Shown here piece by piece: positions 47,201 through 58,916 of a DNA stretch of 64,000 bases. How positions within the stretch are numbered: position 1 is the stretch's first letter; the number at the start of each line of letters is the position of its first letter. The notes below the pieces were generated by a model. The model did no database searches, was not told the DNA's origin, and saw only the letters and a program-made list of their open reading frames with translations. A program made the position numbers and the translations under genes. The DNA comes from Plectosphaerella cucumerina (lineage: Eukaryota > Ascomycota > Sordariomycetes > Glomerellales > Plectosphaerellaceae): the NCBI GenBank assembly GCA_020746995.1, contig JAGPXD010000004.1, forward strand, positions 1,426,001-1,490,000. The letters are read 5' to 3'.

Positions 47201-47608
47201 GGTCTCGGCATTTGAGCTGCGGCCATCATGTCGGATGTGTCTGTTGGTCCTGGTCAGAAAGGGTCTTGTTGTCGTCGCGAGGCCGCTCGACGCGTCACCG
47301 ACGCGCGCTGAAAGGCAGGAGAACTTACCGGCGGATGTGTATCCGCTCGTCGCTCCTGGGGTGCTGTAGGGGCTGGGGTGATAGTATGGCAGAGCCTCGG
47401 GCGGGTGTTGCGCGCTGCTGCCTTGAGCGGTCTGCTGGTGGTAGGCTGGCGCGATCGGATGAGTCTGGGCGTACGGAGACGGATGCTGCTGCGAGTGATG
47501 CTGCTGGTGATGCTGATGCACGATGCTCGGAGGGCGGGGGTGTTGCTGTTGAGGTTGGCGCTGGTTAGGTGCTGGACCTTGCTGCTGGTGGTGGGGATGG
47601 TGCTGCAT
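44292..47608 (-). CDS. Gln-rich fungal protein with two copies of a DUF8032-like domain
   Basis: Probably a nuclear regulator; the family name DUF8032 is from memory and the function is unknown. Exons 47329-47608, 46113-47240, 44500-45186 and 44292-44437 give 746 residues. Residues 1-290 are Gln/His/Pro-rich with long poly-Q/H runs. Block A (about 295-410) contains ENCVYPRACCPKD and LIQRAVDSWRN followed by a basic RSRRVRRQAK stretch. Block B (about 548-742) contains SSVYPRSYFPRE and FLQRALDCYRN followed by GKRKFLERSERKR. The two blocks sit on either side of a 926-bp intron (45187-46112). Joining them is supported by a GTATGT donor, a CTAAC branch 18 nt before the TAG acceptor, and exact frame (GDEV-EDYMGEHHHHH). 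Two separate genes is the alternative. The ATG at 47608 overlaps a likely acceptor (ATGCAG), so a further upstream coding exon is possible. Confidence 0.8.
45187..46112 (-). promoter_or_regulatory. Long intron with a possible internal promoter
   Basis: The intron between blocks A and B is about fifteen times longer than typical introns here. On the minus strand it holds a GGCATAAAAG TATA-like element (about 45521-45530), followed by pyrimidine-rich leader-like sequence and then the ATG at 45178. This could start a transcript coding only block B. The promoter role is inference. Confidence 0.3.
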
Positions 47609-50600
47609 AGAGAACGCGCTCGTTAGTGCCGTGCTTCAAACGCGATATGGGACCTGGCGCGACAGTGGTTTGGAAAAAACAACAAGATCCCAGGGCGCGT
47701 CCGGTATCTTTATTTTCCCCAGTCACCCGGAGGGTCGGGGGGAGCCCTGAGATGGGTATCGAACCCCTGGAGCCGACGAGGATCGCACGGGTGAGGCGTG
47801 CTAGGCCCCGATCGGACAGGCTGATAATGAACAACGCCAGGCCTCTCTGTCTTGCCGACTACGGCGCAGAGGGCCGACTGGGCAAGGGGGATAGGGGTGG
47901 AGGGGGAGATGGAGTACCGCTTGAGGGTTGACTGGTGGCGGCGGCCAGAACCGACAGTGAAGCTCCGGAGCTCGCGTGCTGGTGCGAGGAGACAGGTACA
48001 AGACAAGGGGAGCCCGAAATGTTCAAGGGTAAGAGATGGCGATCGGGACGAGGAGGGGAGGGGGGAGGTCGGACAGGGTACGGAGAAAGGTATTTGAACC
48101 CGGAGGACGGGGGTCTTGGTGGCAGAGGTAGGGGAACGCCTGTGGATAAAAAACGGGGGTGGGAAAGATGAACTGGACTTCAGAGGAAGTCTGACGGCTC
48201 TGCTCACGCTTTCAAGACAAGGGTCCACGAGTAAGGCCTGATCATGCGGATCCTGATCAGGGTTCCTGGGCGGAGTGGGAAGCGAGGATGGCATGAACGA
48301 GTGAAATGAGTGGGGTGTGGCGGGAGAAAAGAAGGAGGATTGATAGATGTCGAGAAGCACTCGAGACAAGGCAGCAGGCAGGCCGGCAACTGAAGAGACG
48401 GGACTGGCTTTTGCTTCGGATGACTGACGGGAGAGAGAGGGGGTGGCGGGCGGCGGTGCTTTGCAAGAAGAGACAAAAAAGGTTGGAGACGGCGGCCGTT
48501 GCGCAGAAAAAAAAAGATGAGAGCTTCTCGATGCTTTTTCTGGTGGAGGTAGGTGCTTGCTGGTTTGCAGGACGGGCGCGGACGCTGAGGGAAAGGGTCG
48601 ACAAGGGGGACCAGGGGGGGATGGCTCAAGGCTGGGGGGAGGGCGTGTATACATAGCGGGAAGACGACATGGCCGCCAGGTCGAGGGGGCGTGGAGGGCA
48701 GCGTGGTGTGCGCCGAGTGCGAGCGAGGCGTCCCTCGGAGTGGGACAGCGCATGGAAGGAAAACGTGACAGGGGTAGGCTGCATTTCAGATTAAGTGGCC
48801 AATCGTCGCCGCCACTCGAGAAATGACCAGGGAGCTGTTGCCCAATGGGGCACTCGACGCCCGGCACTAGCCAACGGACAAGGGTCATGCCGCCATGCCA
48901 CTCGTCGCCGCCGCTTGCTTGAGACAGGCCAAGTGCCCATCTCTTCGTCAAGCCACTGTCACCAAGCTTCCCCCTCCAATTCCCCCTGGACCATCCCATG
49001 TGGGGCCTTCTGTAGCGGGTCCCCCATGGCGGTGTGGGCAACCGGGGGGGAAGGCATCCACCAAGGCTCCAGTGACCAGGAAGGGGGGGAGGACCCAGAA
49101 GGAGGTGAGGGAGGGAAAAAGGGGACTGAAGGATCCCACGGTGGTCCCGTCTTTCCCCCCCCTTCACCCCCCATGTCCTGTCTCTCCTTCCCCGACGTAT
49201 CACCCTTGTCCCATGCCGCGCTGGCGACCAGGATCTCGGGCTCTAATTCAGAGGTGACAGACAAGACGAGGGGAGCTCTGGCAGGGGGAAGGTCACCGGG
49301 GGACGACTCGGGGTATCGCCAACCGTCTGGCAGCTTCGGCAGCGGCAGAGGCATAGCCACTTGCGGGTGGGCGGCGGTTGCGGCTGGCACTCGCGGCTCG
49401 CTTCCCGAAAAAAGGGGGTGAGAAATGGATGGGTGCTTTGTGAACGGCATATGGGGACAGGGGGAAATAAGCTTGTGCTTGTCCTGGCAGCCAGCCCGGA
49501 TCACCTGGGATTTGTGCAAGGACGGCCCGCCTCGTCAAGCCCATGCCGCGCACGCGTGCTCGCTCGAGGATTCGACGTCGTCCATCGAGGAGGCCACTGG
49601 CACGGCACTACCGAGCAGCCACGAGCCGAGACAGCATACTTCCCGCTAGGGCTTCCTGAGCTTTCTAGGCGACGCGCCAGAGCAGGATGGCGGTGATTAG
49701 AGATGCACCTAAGGCCTCGTATAAACGAACCGCCCAAGGCTCGCCGCTCTTGGTGCCGTCACTCATGCTTCGGGTTTCGCAACTTTCGCCCCGAAGAGAA
49801 CACCGGCCCAGCAGGCATGAGGCACTGCTTTTAGAATCTGATTCAGATAGGGCGACGAGGGGGGAGGGGAGTGGCGTGTCGACAGGGATCTTTGGGGTTC
49901 GGCCACTGGTGCTGATTGGGCGTGGCCACGCACCTGGTCCACCGACAGAACGGATGGACCGGTGCCAGCGAGGGAATTGCTTGCCACAGACAGACGGGCC
50001 AAGGGTCCCCGCCAGGCGGAGAGGACGACTCGCTCAGTGCACTGTTCAACAACCGTCCTCGCGCTGTTGCGTTGCGACTGGGCGGGCGCCATGCCTCGCT
50101 CGCTGCCTGCCTTCCCGCCGGCAGATGTCGACCGAGGACTGCCTTTGAGCACTCGCCCAAGGCACCCGTCGGGCACCTGACTCGCCACTCCAGCTGCCAC
50201 CCGACCCAGCAGCCAGTGTGGCCGTTGGACGCCGTTTCGCGTGCCGGTGAGCCTGGCGCCAACGGGGCGGCGCTCACACTTCCACCCCCAGAGGAGGGCG
50301 GGCGCCACTCGGCGTGTGAGGCGCATACTGAGCTGTGATGGCGATTATGTCTTGCGATGTCAAACTCGCTCATCGCGCGTCAACGAGCCACAGATCGATC
50401 TCGAATCGCCAATCCAGCAAGGCACCCCAAGCAGGGCATGGGTTGTGAAAGGGTCCGACCCGACGCGCACGGCGACGGAAAGGGGAGAGCGCGCGCGCGA
50501 CCGCGTGGTGGGCACGGGATGACAACCCTGGCCCACCCACACACCCTCCAGCCTGGATCCTGCGGCAGCCCTGGGCATGTCGTGAAACGGGACTACCCTC

Positions 50601-50936
50601 CCCGGACCCGTGTCTTTGACCAAGGCATGGTCTGCGACAGGGCCGCGAGATCTTCTGGAACCGATGGAAACCACGGGACACTCATGCCTCAACTCGATGC
50701 ATGGATCCCGCTGAGCCCGACGCGGAGCCGGTGAGGTCCGTTCAGCGACACGACGCCTCATCGCAGATGACCGAACGCGACGCACGGGCTGGGGCGGTTG
50801 AAATATCATGCAGAGGGAGAGAGGGAACAGAGGGGGGAGGTGGGGATGGGATGGGGGTGTTTGCGTGATTGTAATTGCAGAACAAAGAGTGACAACCAGA
50901 CGAGGACCAAAACAGCCTAGTAGAGAAGCGACTTAC
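47603..50936 (-). other. Candidate 3.3-kb intron or alternative leader
   Basis: On the minus strand this runs from a GTAAGT donor at 50936 to a CTAAC branch and a TATGCAG acceptor at 47603. It is extraordinarily long for a fungal intron, and hidden exons may lie inside. The segment 47900-48650 is strongly pyrimidine-rich on the minus strand and looks like a transcription-start and leader region. That would make it the promoter for a version starting at the ATG at 47608. A 497-codon frame at 47710-49203 inside it is judged spurious. Confidence 0.35.
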
Positions 50937-51005
50937 CACGTCAGTGGGCTCCTGCTTGAAATGGCCAGAGGCCTGGCGATTTTGGGCCATGGCGGCGATG
51001 GTCAT
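50937..51005 (-). CDS. Candidate distal first coding exon of the duplicated-domain gene
   Basis: A 69-nt stretch beginning with ATG at 51005 encodes 23 residues containing MAQNRQASGHFKQEPTDV and ends exactly at a consensus GTAAGT donor in phase 0. The acceptor overlapping the 47608 ATG is also phase 0, so the two join in frame to give 767 residues. FKQE fits the sumoylation consensus hydrophobic-K-x-E. A CTAAC followed by a TAG lies 10-20 nt before this exon's leader, suggesting yet another upstream leader exon. No transcript evidence is available. Confidence 0.45.
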
Positions 51006-52189
51006 GACAAGATGCTGCCTGAACACTAGCGGGTTAGCGTCTGTCTGTCATCTCCAACGCCGGACCCTGAACCTTGAGCGTCCTGTCCAACACGTCGTGT
51101 CGCAACGAGGATGTTCGATGCATCTGTTGCAGACATGGCCTGATGTGCGCGAGGCTACCACAGCGCATCCGACAGGCCCGAGTCGGCCAGCCCGTCCGCC
51201 CGTCTCCTCTGCACTAGCAGTGGTATCCCGGCGGGCGCGCGCATCTCGGTTGACACGCCGTGGGTGGCTCAATCTTCGGCCCGGGGGCGGCATTGGCTGG
51301 GGCGAGGTGCACCTACCTTTTGATCTATCGATTTCTCCCCAAGCAAAAAGGGGTAGTGATCCTCGAGGCTAGGTGCCCAACGAGATATGGTGCGCCGAGG
51401 TCCTGAGAGAGCGTTAGCCATGTGTGTTCAAGACCATGAAGAGAGGCGACGGCAAGCCTCAGCGCATACGCCGCTCGTCGTACACTCGCCGAGGGGTAAC
51501 AGGGTATGGCGACAGGTTGACAGCCAGCGTGACCCCGGCGAGCGAGGCGGCGGCGGCGCGAAAATGAGACGACGATCTGGGGATTGAGTAGCTACCTCTG
51601 TTAAAGAGCCCGGGGTGATGATGCTTCGCGCTGAGATCTGGAAGGAACCCTTCCTTGGGGTGCTGGTCCGAACCACTGGGGTGGGTGCGGTGGCGGTTGG
51701 ATCCCTGTTGTTTTGGGCCGAGGTCGGGCGACTGAGCTTTCAGAGGCACACGCCGTCGCGACAAGTCAACGGCCGGGCTGGACACGTCCCTGGGAAAATC
51801 GGGCTAGCAACAGCAGGCTGTCCCTGTCAAGGCGCGTGGGCTGAAGTCGGGACGATGAGTACTTGTAAGTAGCGACAGCTCCGGGCAGGCGCAGATTGGC
51901 TGGCGATGTTTAAGCCGAGTCGCTGTTCGAATGTCAGAACCCGGTTCCACGGGAAGCCTCGAGCTCTGGCACGGGAAAAAGACCCTCGACCATCTGTACC
52001 AAGATGCATTCGGGGTGGAAGATGCAGGCATGGGATGGGGAAGGGGGGTGGTGCCAGGGTAGGGGGATGGACGCACAGTACCAGATGCAAGTCCAGGAAC
52101 CGCGGTGGTGGCCAAGTGTGGTCGAGCAATGGAATGGGGGGTGGGTGTGCTGGCGGACGGTGGCGTTGGAGGTCAGCGCCCGTATGTAG

Positions 52190-52540
52190 GTAGAGAGGCG
52201 AAGAAAGTTGATCAGGTTGACGACGAAGGGCTCCGGGTCAAGAGAGCGAGACGTGACGAAGATATCTGAATGTGGGAGCGATGTTTGATTGGGGGAAGAT
52301 TGGGGGGGAAGGGAAAGGGGAACAATCGAGACGCGAACCACGACGTGAGCGCGTCGTCGAAAACTTTCTCCCACGGCCACTCGGCAGATTTGATTAAGGA
52401 GAAGCTGGGATGTGATGAGGCTGCAGCTAGGGCCCCGGTCGATGGGCCCAGGCGCCGCTGGATCGAGCTTCTCACTGTCGTAATAAGCTTGTCACGAGAT
52501 GGAGCGAGAACCCATTTTAAATGAAATGGGACTCTGCTTT
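52190..52540 (-). promoter_or_regulatory. Possible distal promoter of the duplicated-domain gene
   Basis: Read on the minus strand, a TTTAAA-like core lies inside a perfect 7-bp inverted repeat (CCCATTT at 52511-52517, AAATGGG at 52524-52530). Downstream comes a pyrimidine-rich leader-like stretch with CAATC and CAAAC. This is an inferred start region about 1.2 kb upstream of the candidate distal exon. Confidence 0.25.
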
Positions 52541-54975
52541 CGGAGCAGAGGTGACCGAGCGATGCGATACCAAGGAGAGAAGCGGTGGGTTTCCAACGAT
52601 GATTGTTCATGGTGCAAAACTCGACATTGAAAGAAAGGCCGCCTGCTGGCTGTGACTTACGAGTGCGTGCCGAGGGACTGGGCTTGGTGCGTGACGGCGG
52701 CCGACGATGCTGGGTGGCGCGTGGACGTGCTCCGAGGCGACAGCTTTGCGGCGGACCTTGAGACGGAACCGTTGGCTGTCAAGGATGAACGCTCAGACCA
52801 CAAGTTAGCACGGACTCCAACTCCCCTGGAACCAGAGAACCCTGTCTGACGGGTGTAGGTACCTGGTACGCGGCCGCGGGGTGGGCGGACCAGGGCACTA
52901 GAGGGGGGCAGACAGCCGACCTACCTACCTTTTGGGGGCGCGCGCGGGTGGTGTGCTCCCTTTCGAGTCCACCCACAGTGGAAACGAGCAGCCTTGGTGG
53001 ATCGATGATGCAGGCTTCTCGAGCTCTTTTGCTTGCTCGTCGAGGATGCCGGCTCTATGGATGCGCGTGGTTTCGGGGAGCTGATATGGAGAAGAGAAAA
53101 GAGTCCCGAGGTCCTCTGGGTGTTACAGAGTGTTGATTGGATCTAATACGCGCTGTGCGATGGCGGGCGGCAGCCTCCCGGGGAATGGGGACGTGGAAGG
53201 CTCGAAGTTGCGCAAGAGGTCCAGGAACACAGAACCGAAATATTGGGCCGCGGTGCGCTGTGCCACTGTTACGAAGGCGGCGTGACGATCGAGATAGCCG
53301 CACCGAGGGCTTTTCTTGGGGGTCGAGTCGGACAGGAGAGGTTTGCTGCGCGAGTCTCGAAGGTCGCAAGGTGGTGAAGGATATGTTGTCGGGTGTACTC
53401 GTAAGCTCGACTATATCTACTTATCATCGTGAGGTCAGAAACAGCTTGACAGCAGGCGGAGGATGACGCCCGTGCAGCGTGTTGCAAAAGAAAGAACCGC
53501 GCGTGGCATGCTCCGGTTGACCAGGATCGCGACAACCCAGGGTTAGAACGACCATCGCCCAGGCGGCGAGCATGGCAAAGTAGCCAGCGCAAAGCACTGA
53601 TGAAGGCATAAGGACTTACCATACGATGAAACTTGGTCGAGTCGGCAGACGGAGAGCACGGTGCGCGGGGCACACTCGGGTCGTGAGGCTCGTTCCTGAG
53701 CGCAAGTTCCCTTTGAGGCCGAGATGGCAAAACCTGGGGTAGGACGCCCAAGCACCGAGTCAGACTTAGTGCTGTGCCGGGGTTGAGGAAAGAATGGGCA
53801 GGGTGTGAGACATTTACAGGTCGGTCGGGTTTTACGAAGTGTTGGCGAACAGCAGGAGTTGACTCGAAGAGTAATACAACGAGCACGCCAACATGAAAAG
53901 TGGCTTGTCGCAAGGTCAAGAACGTGGAAGGTACAAGATCGCGATGACTCTTGCTCTTGCCCAAGCGTGGTGGGAAAGGAACGTCGAGGCACGTGGACAC
54001 GTGCTTCCCTTGCAACGCAACTTCCCATCGGGGTGGGTGGGCGTGGGCGTGGCCGTGGCCGTGGGCAGGGGGGGAAGGAGCTCCCCGGGTTGCGACGGGA
54101 GAGACCTCCTGCCGTGACTGCCGCCAGGGATGGAGGAAGCAAGGCAAACAACCTGGAAACCTGCCCGTTCCAAGGCGGCGGTACGAGTCCATCTCAGATT
54201 CCCAGGCACCTTCAAAGTGAGACATGGAGGTCAGGCACCCTGGCCATGGAGATGTGGGTGGTCTGAAGAATCCAGGTTGTTGCAATACTGATCACCGGTC
54301 TAGGCTAGATACCTTATTCTTCGCAACGGCGTCTCGTTCCAAGCGCTGGCTGTCTACGAGTACAAAAGCATGGAATGTTGACAAGACAAGAGCCCTGTTT
54401 CAGTCCCGATCAATCGCTGCCAGAGAATCGACCAGACGTCAGCCTCCGACTGGAGTGTCCCGCTTTACAGCCGCATGGTCTCGGAGCCGACAGAGCGTCC
54501 GGCACAGCGCGTTGGCTGACTGGACGGGAGGGAGTGCGCCGTTGTGGGATATCCATGGCAAACGACGTCGTTTCGAGATGTCTCCATCACACAGCTACTG
54601 TCCCAAAGACGACCTCAGCCTCCGTGCCAAATACCACAGCACGCAGCACTCGGACATGGTGTTCATGCAGGCCTCCTGTCGGCACACGGCGAGCAGCGTC
54701 CGTCAAGCAGGGCGAGGCAAGGCTCTCGACGCCATGCGATGCAGATGCAACGGCGCCGCGGCGGCAGGGCTGCCCTGTCGTGCCCTGTCCTGGTGTCCAG
54801 CCGCGCGATCACACTCGGACGACAGGGCACTTTTAGAGTTGCAACGGTCGACCGTTTGCCCGTGGTGTGGGCGCTGCCATGCGATGCGGGAGGCAAGGAT
54901 GCGCCAGCACACCGGGAGTCGGGACGGTGGGGAATGGCCCGCGTCCGGCTGGGACAGGATGGGATGGGATGAGAT

Positions 54976-55021
54976 GGTGTGTGTGTGTGTGTGCGGTGCG
55001 TGTGGTGGTGGTGTGTGTGTC
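54976..55021. repeat. GT-rich microsatellite
   Basis: A (GT)8-type run, then GTGCGTGTGGTGGTGG and a second GT run. It lies in non-coding DNA. Confidence 0.85.
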
Positions 55022-58000
55022 CGTCTCCAGTCGTCCGCACGTACCCCTGCCTGGTTGTGCCACCTGATCCCTCACTTGCACTTGGTCGATCCGTCGCCCT
55101 GGCTGGCCAAGTGGATGCCGCCAGCTAGCGACGACTGGGTTTCTGTTTGGTGCGGGAGCTGGGAACTGGGAGCTGATGGCGGGATGGAGGGCTGCTGGGG
55201 AGGGCTGGGGAGGGATCCCCCCTCCCGCCAGAGGCCAGAGGTCCTGCGGGAATCCGGGCGTTCCCCCTCACCTAGCCCTCAGGGGTGGGCGAAAAGAAGG
55301 TTGCGGGAGACAAACGGCGGCCACGGTGGCTTGCCCCAAGGACCACAGAAGACAGCTCGGAAGGCCAGGGCCCCCTTGAGCTTCATGTGCAGGAGACGCG
55401 CCGTCCCTCTTGGACAGCGGCGACGTCAAGCAAGATGCAAGGCTGAATGAATTTGGCCTGCCTGCCTGCCTTCCCCCCTGCCTGGACTTCGACAACCAGT
55501 CTGAGGCTGTCTTCGAGTATCGACGTCACAGCCAACGTCGATGGACTCGGCCACGTTTTGCCCCTTGGTGCACACCAAAAGATTACAAACGACGACGAGT
55601 CTGCTCGCTTAGAGCTCGGGGGGCTAGCGCGAAGCAAGCTCGAGGCGGTGCGGTACAATACTTGCTCGCAGCAGCAGTACCTCTGTCTTCGTTCCGGAAC
55701 AGCGAGGCGAGACGCCTCATGGCCTGCCGGTCCTCCCCCGAAACATGGAAGGGACGGGTATCAACCCGAAAGGGATCGGTCGCCGGCGGATGAACCCGTC
55801 ATTGCCTGGGAAAACAGATCCGACCAGACAAATGACGGCAGAGTATCATGGTGGCGGAAGAACATCATCTTGGATTGCTTGATCGCCGATATTTGCAGGT
55901 ACTTGCCAGGCGGTACCTCGGGGCAAGACGCGGGTGTGGAAAGGACGTTTTGCGGTTTCTGGTTAGGCGGCCATGTCATCAGCTGCAGTTGGCAATCAAA
56001 AGTCCTGCAGCGTCATCCACGTTCCCACCCACCGTGGCGGCCCGGCCAGAGGCGGACGGCACACCGGAGAAGGGTCAAGAGGGTGCACGAAATTGCACTC
56101 GCAAGCCAGCGGGCAGATTTTGGGCGTCCTCGGAACCTGCTTTCAGTTCTTACCGCTCACCCGCCACGAATATGAGCACTCGTCCGCAGCTGCCTCCCGT
56201 CTCTCACGCCATCTCGTCTGGGCGACATTGAGAATGCGACTCTCTGAAACGTTGGCGGCGGCTTATCAGGCTTCTCCGCCAACTGGGCACATTGGTGCAA
56301 GATTGCATGGGGGGTCGCTCCTTCCGCTGGGCCCCCTCAAGGCAGGCGGCCCCTTCTCTTTTACGACACCTGCCAGATCAAGCGCGACCATTGAAATGGC
56401 AAGCGGCAAGAGCTTCCGACGCGCCCGAGTCCGTGTCCAAGGGGCCCACACCGGCACCTCCACTATTCGTAGGCGGGCAAGCGGGCAAGGCGGGCTGCCT
56501 CCTCCACCCCCGTGCAGCTGTTGTTCGTGCATCCTGCATCGCAGTCCCCTCAGTGCCAAGCCCAGGCCCCCCTCCCCTGCTTCCTCTGCCTCGCATCCCA
56601 ATGTTCTGGGCTGCTCATCTCTTCCTGCGCCGTACCTGCCTCCACCACGAGCAGTGTACCTGGGCACTTGGACAATCTTTACCTGTCAAGCTGCTCGGAC
56701 CCTAGCACCGCCTTGTTCGTGTCAAGATACCGATGATGAGACTCGGAGGAGCACGTCCAGCTATTCGACAGACGAACGACGAAGGCACCGCACACCCCCC
56801 GGAACGGCAGATCACTCGACTCCCTGCCTTGCCTGTGCGATGGACGGCACGGCACAGACACCACGGGCCAGGCCAAGACCCCAACCCCCTCCGAGTCCAG
56901 GGCTGTCGCCGTGACCCGGGGGGCACCGAGGCGGGCCGGCCACTTGCCACAATGGACCACGATCGAGCTCCTTGCAAGCCCCAACAGCCCCAGCAGGACT
57001 GAACCGACCTTTTTTGCAGCGAGAGCTCAAAATTGGTGTGCCAGTTGCCCACATGCCCACCCCGTCTGCTGATCTGATAGCAACACCCAGGCAAGCGTCC
57101 CGCGGATCTGGCTCCGGCTTGACGCCCTGGTCCTATGATGGAGACGAAGGACAAACTGCAACACGGAAAATCAAGCATATCCTCCCATACGAGACGGGAA
57201 CGAGAACGAGCGTGGCTTGCCTGTTGGCGACGAATTCATTACACACTCGGACTCGCACGTGCACCGTAACTTCGCAAGCTTCCCTCCGCCTTGAATCGAA
57301 AAGCCACCGGCCACCACCCCCGCGGGACGGACTGGAGGGTGTCAGTGCTCGTTGCGTGCTACCCAAGGACCCAACGACACTCTCTCGTACAAGCCCCCCT
57401 TTGCCTGGCAAATTGGGCTGATGGGCGATGGCCAGAGTCAGGGGCGCGCCTTCCACTCCCGGCATGGAAATAGCCGAGCGAATCTTGGCTCGACCGCTCC
57501 CGCAACCGCGTCTGGCCTTGACGCGCCACGAAGCACCACCACGTCTCGACTCGACCTCACCTGTGACCTCCAGTTTCCCTTCGAATCTCTTATGCTGGGT
57601 GCATGATTTGGGTTCTCGCAACTCGCATCAGATTACAAATGTCACAACAGGCACCAATGTCCGTGTCCCTGCTCTAGCGTCCATGCTCGTCGACCGAGCA
57701 CTCGCAGACACGGCCCAAAGAAGAGGCGTGAAGCTGGAGAGACGCCCCGGCGTCCCGCTAAACTGCCATGGCGCCATGCCCGTTTTGCCCCTCGACGTTG
57801 CATCCACAACTTCACCTTGGAGGCCAGCGGCAGGGGGCCCTGAAATGGCTAGAAGTCTTGGGTTTCCCCGTCCTAGGGCGGTTCTCGTGAAGGCAAATAT
57901 TGTTCCACTCCGTCGGGCGCCCGTTCGTGGGGCCGGCTCGTACTTGCATCCGGGATCAGGCACGTTCTTACGTGCTCCCTCGTTGGACGAGCTCCGACGG

Positions 58001-58888
58001 CGGCTGTGGTATCAACACGACTTACTCGACTGCTGAGGAGACTCTGCCGCGGGCATCACGAAAACGAAACGCAACCCTGCTCGGGATGGACCACGGGACG
58101 CTAGCCATCACGGAGAACACTCAGCAATCGTCAATTCCCCCGAGGCCCGCTACGGAACCTCCGCAAAGACTGAGAGTGGCAGGCGCGCAACTTGCTGATA
58201 CGATGATCACGGACTGGATGGTCCAGACGTGCTCCCCTCAGAACTCATGACAAGCACAGCCGGGCCTGGAGAGAGCTCTATCACAAGCATGCACGGAGGT
58301 TTCCGCCTCCTCGAAGGGATTGCCCACTCCTACTTGTGCCGTGCCCAGGCGTTGTCGGGCCGCCGCCAAAATACAGTCTGCCGCTGCATAAAGTACCCAC
58401 GGCCAGCTCTCGCTCTCGGACGCTACATGCACAAGTCTGAACGATCAGCGCATCCTACGGTGCGCAGCACAAAAACACTGAACTTGTAGCTGTGGCATCG
58501 ATTCCTATCAACACAGCTAGGATTGCACGACGCGCGACTCTGAGGCCAATCTGAACGCATTCGACATACGAATAGTGGCTATTAGATGCCATCGATAGTC
58601 ACTGGCAGGTGGTTACATCTCGGACCGCCGCCGTTGCAGTTCCCAGTGCAAGCTCAGCAAGGGCACCCGGCAGCCCTGACAGGCCGGGTCCCTTCACAAC
58701 TGGGCACCCCGACCCCAGTCCGTCCCTGGAGTCTGCAGACGCGCGCCGAGCCCGATCGACGCGCCGGTTGTCATGTTCATCGAGGGACTTTTGTCGACCC
58801 GTAATAAGCACGAGCTGCTTTTCCGATCTCCCCAACCGACAGTGGCAGCACACGGAAGACAGCGTGTCGTGCTTGCTTCTGTTGGGGG

Positions 58889-58916
58889 TGGATGGATGGA
58901 TGGATGGACGGACGGC
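58889..58916. repeat. GGAT/GGAC tetranucleotide repeat
   Basis: About seven tandem units (GGAT changing to GGAC) in non-coding DNA. Confidence 0.85.

Noticed and set aside
47740..47830. tRNA-like B-box (GGGTTCGATACC on the minus strand)
   Set aside because: The T-stem is imperfect, and no matching acceptor stem or anticodon arm could be folded around it.
47710..49203. 497-codon open frame on the minus strand
   Set aside because: Composition is that of translated pyrimidine-rich leader (Pro, Ser, Leu, Arg), with no domain and with overlapping frames. It is more likely leader or intron of the duplicated-domain gene.
53269..54285. 338-codon open frame on the minus strand
   Set aside because: No protein-like signatures; chance open frame in GC-rich DNA, overlapped by other frames on both strands.
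54224..55450. 408-codon open frame on the plus strand in the gene-poor region
   Set aside because: It runs through the GT microsatellite, has Cys/Trp/Arg-rich random composition, no domain and no intron structure.
55973..56914. 313-codon plus-strand frame
   Set aside because: Shuffled Ser/Pro/Arg composition and no conserved motif; neighbouring frames overlap it.
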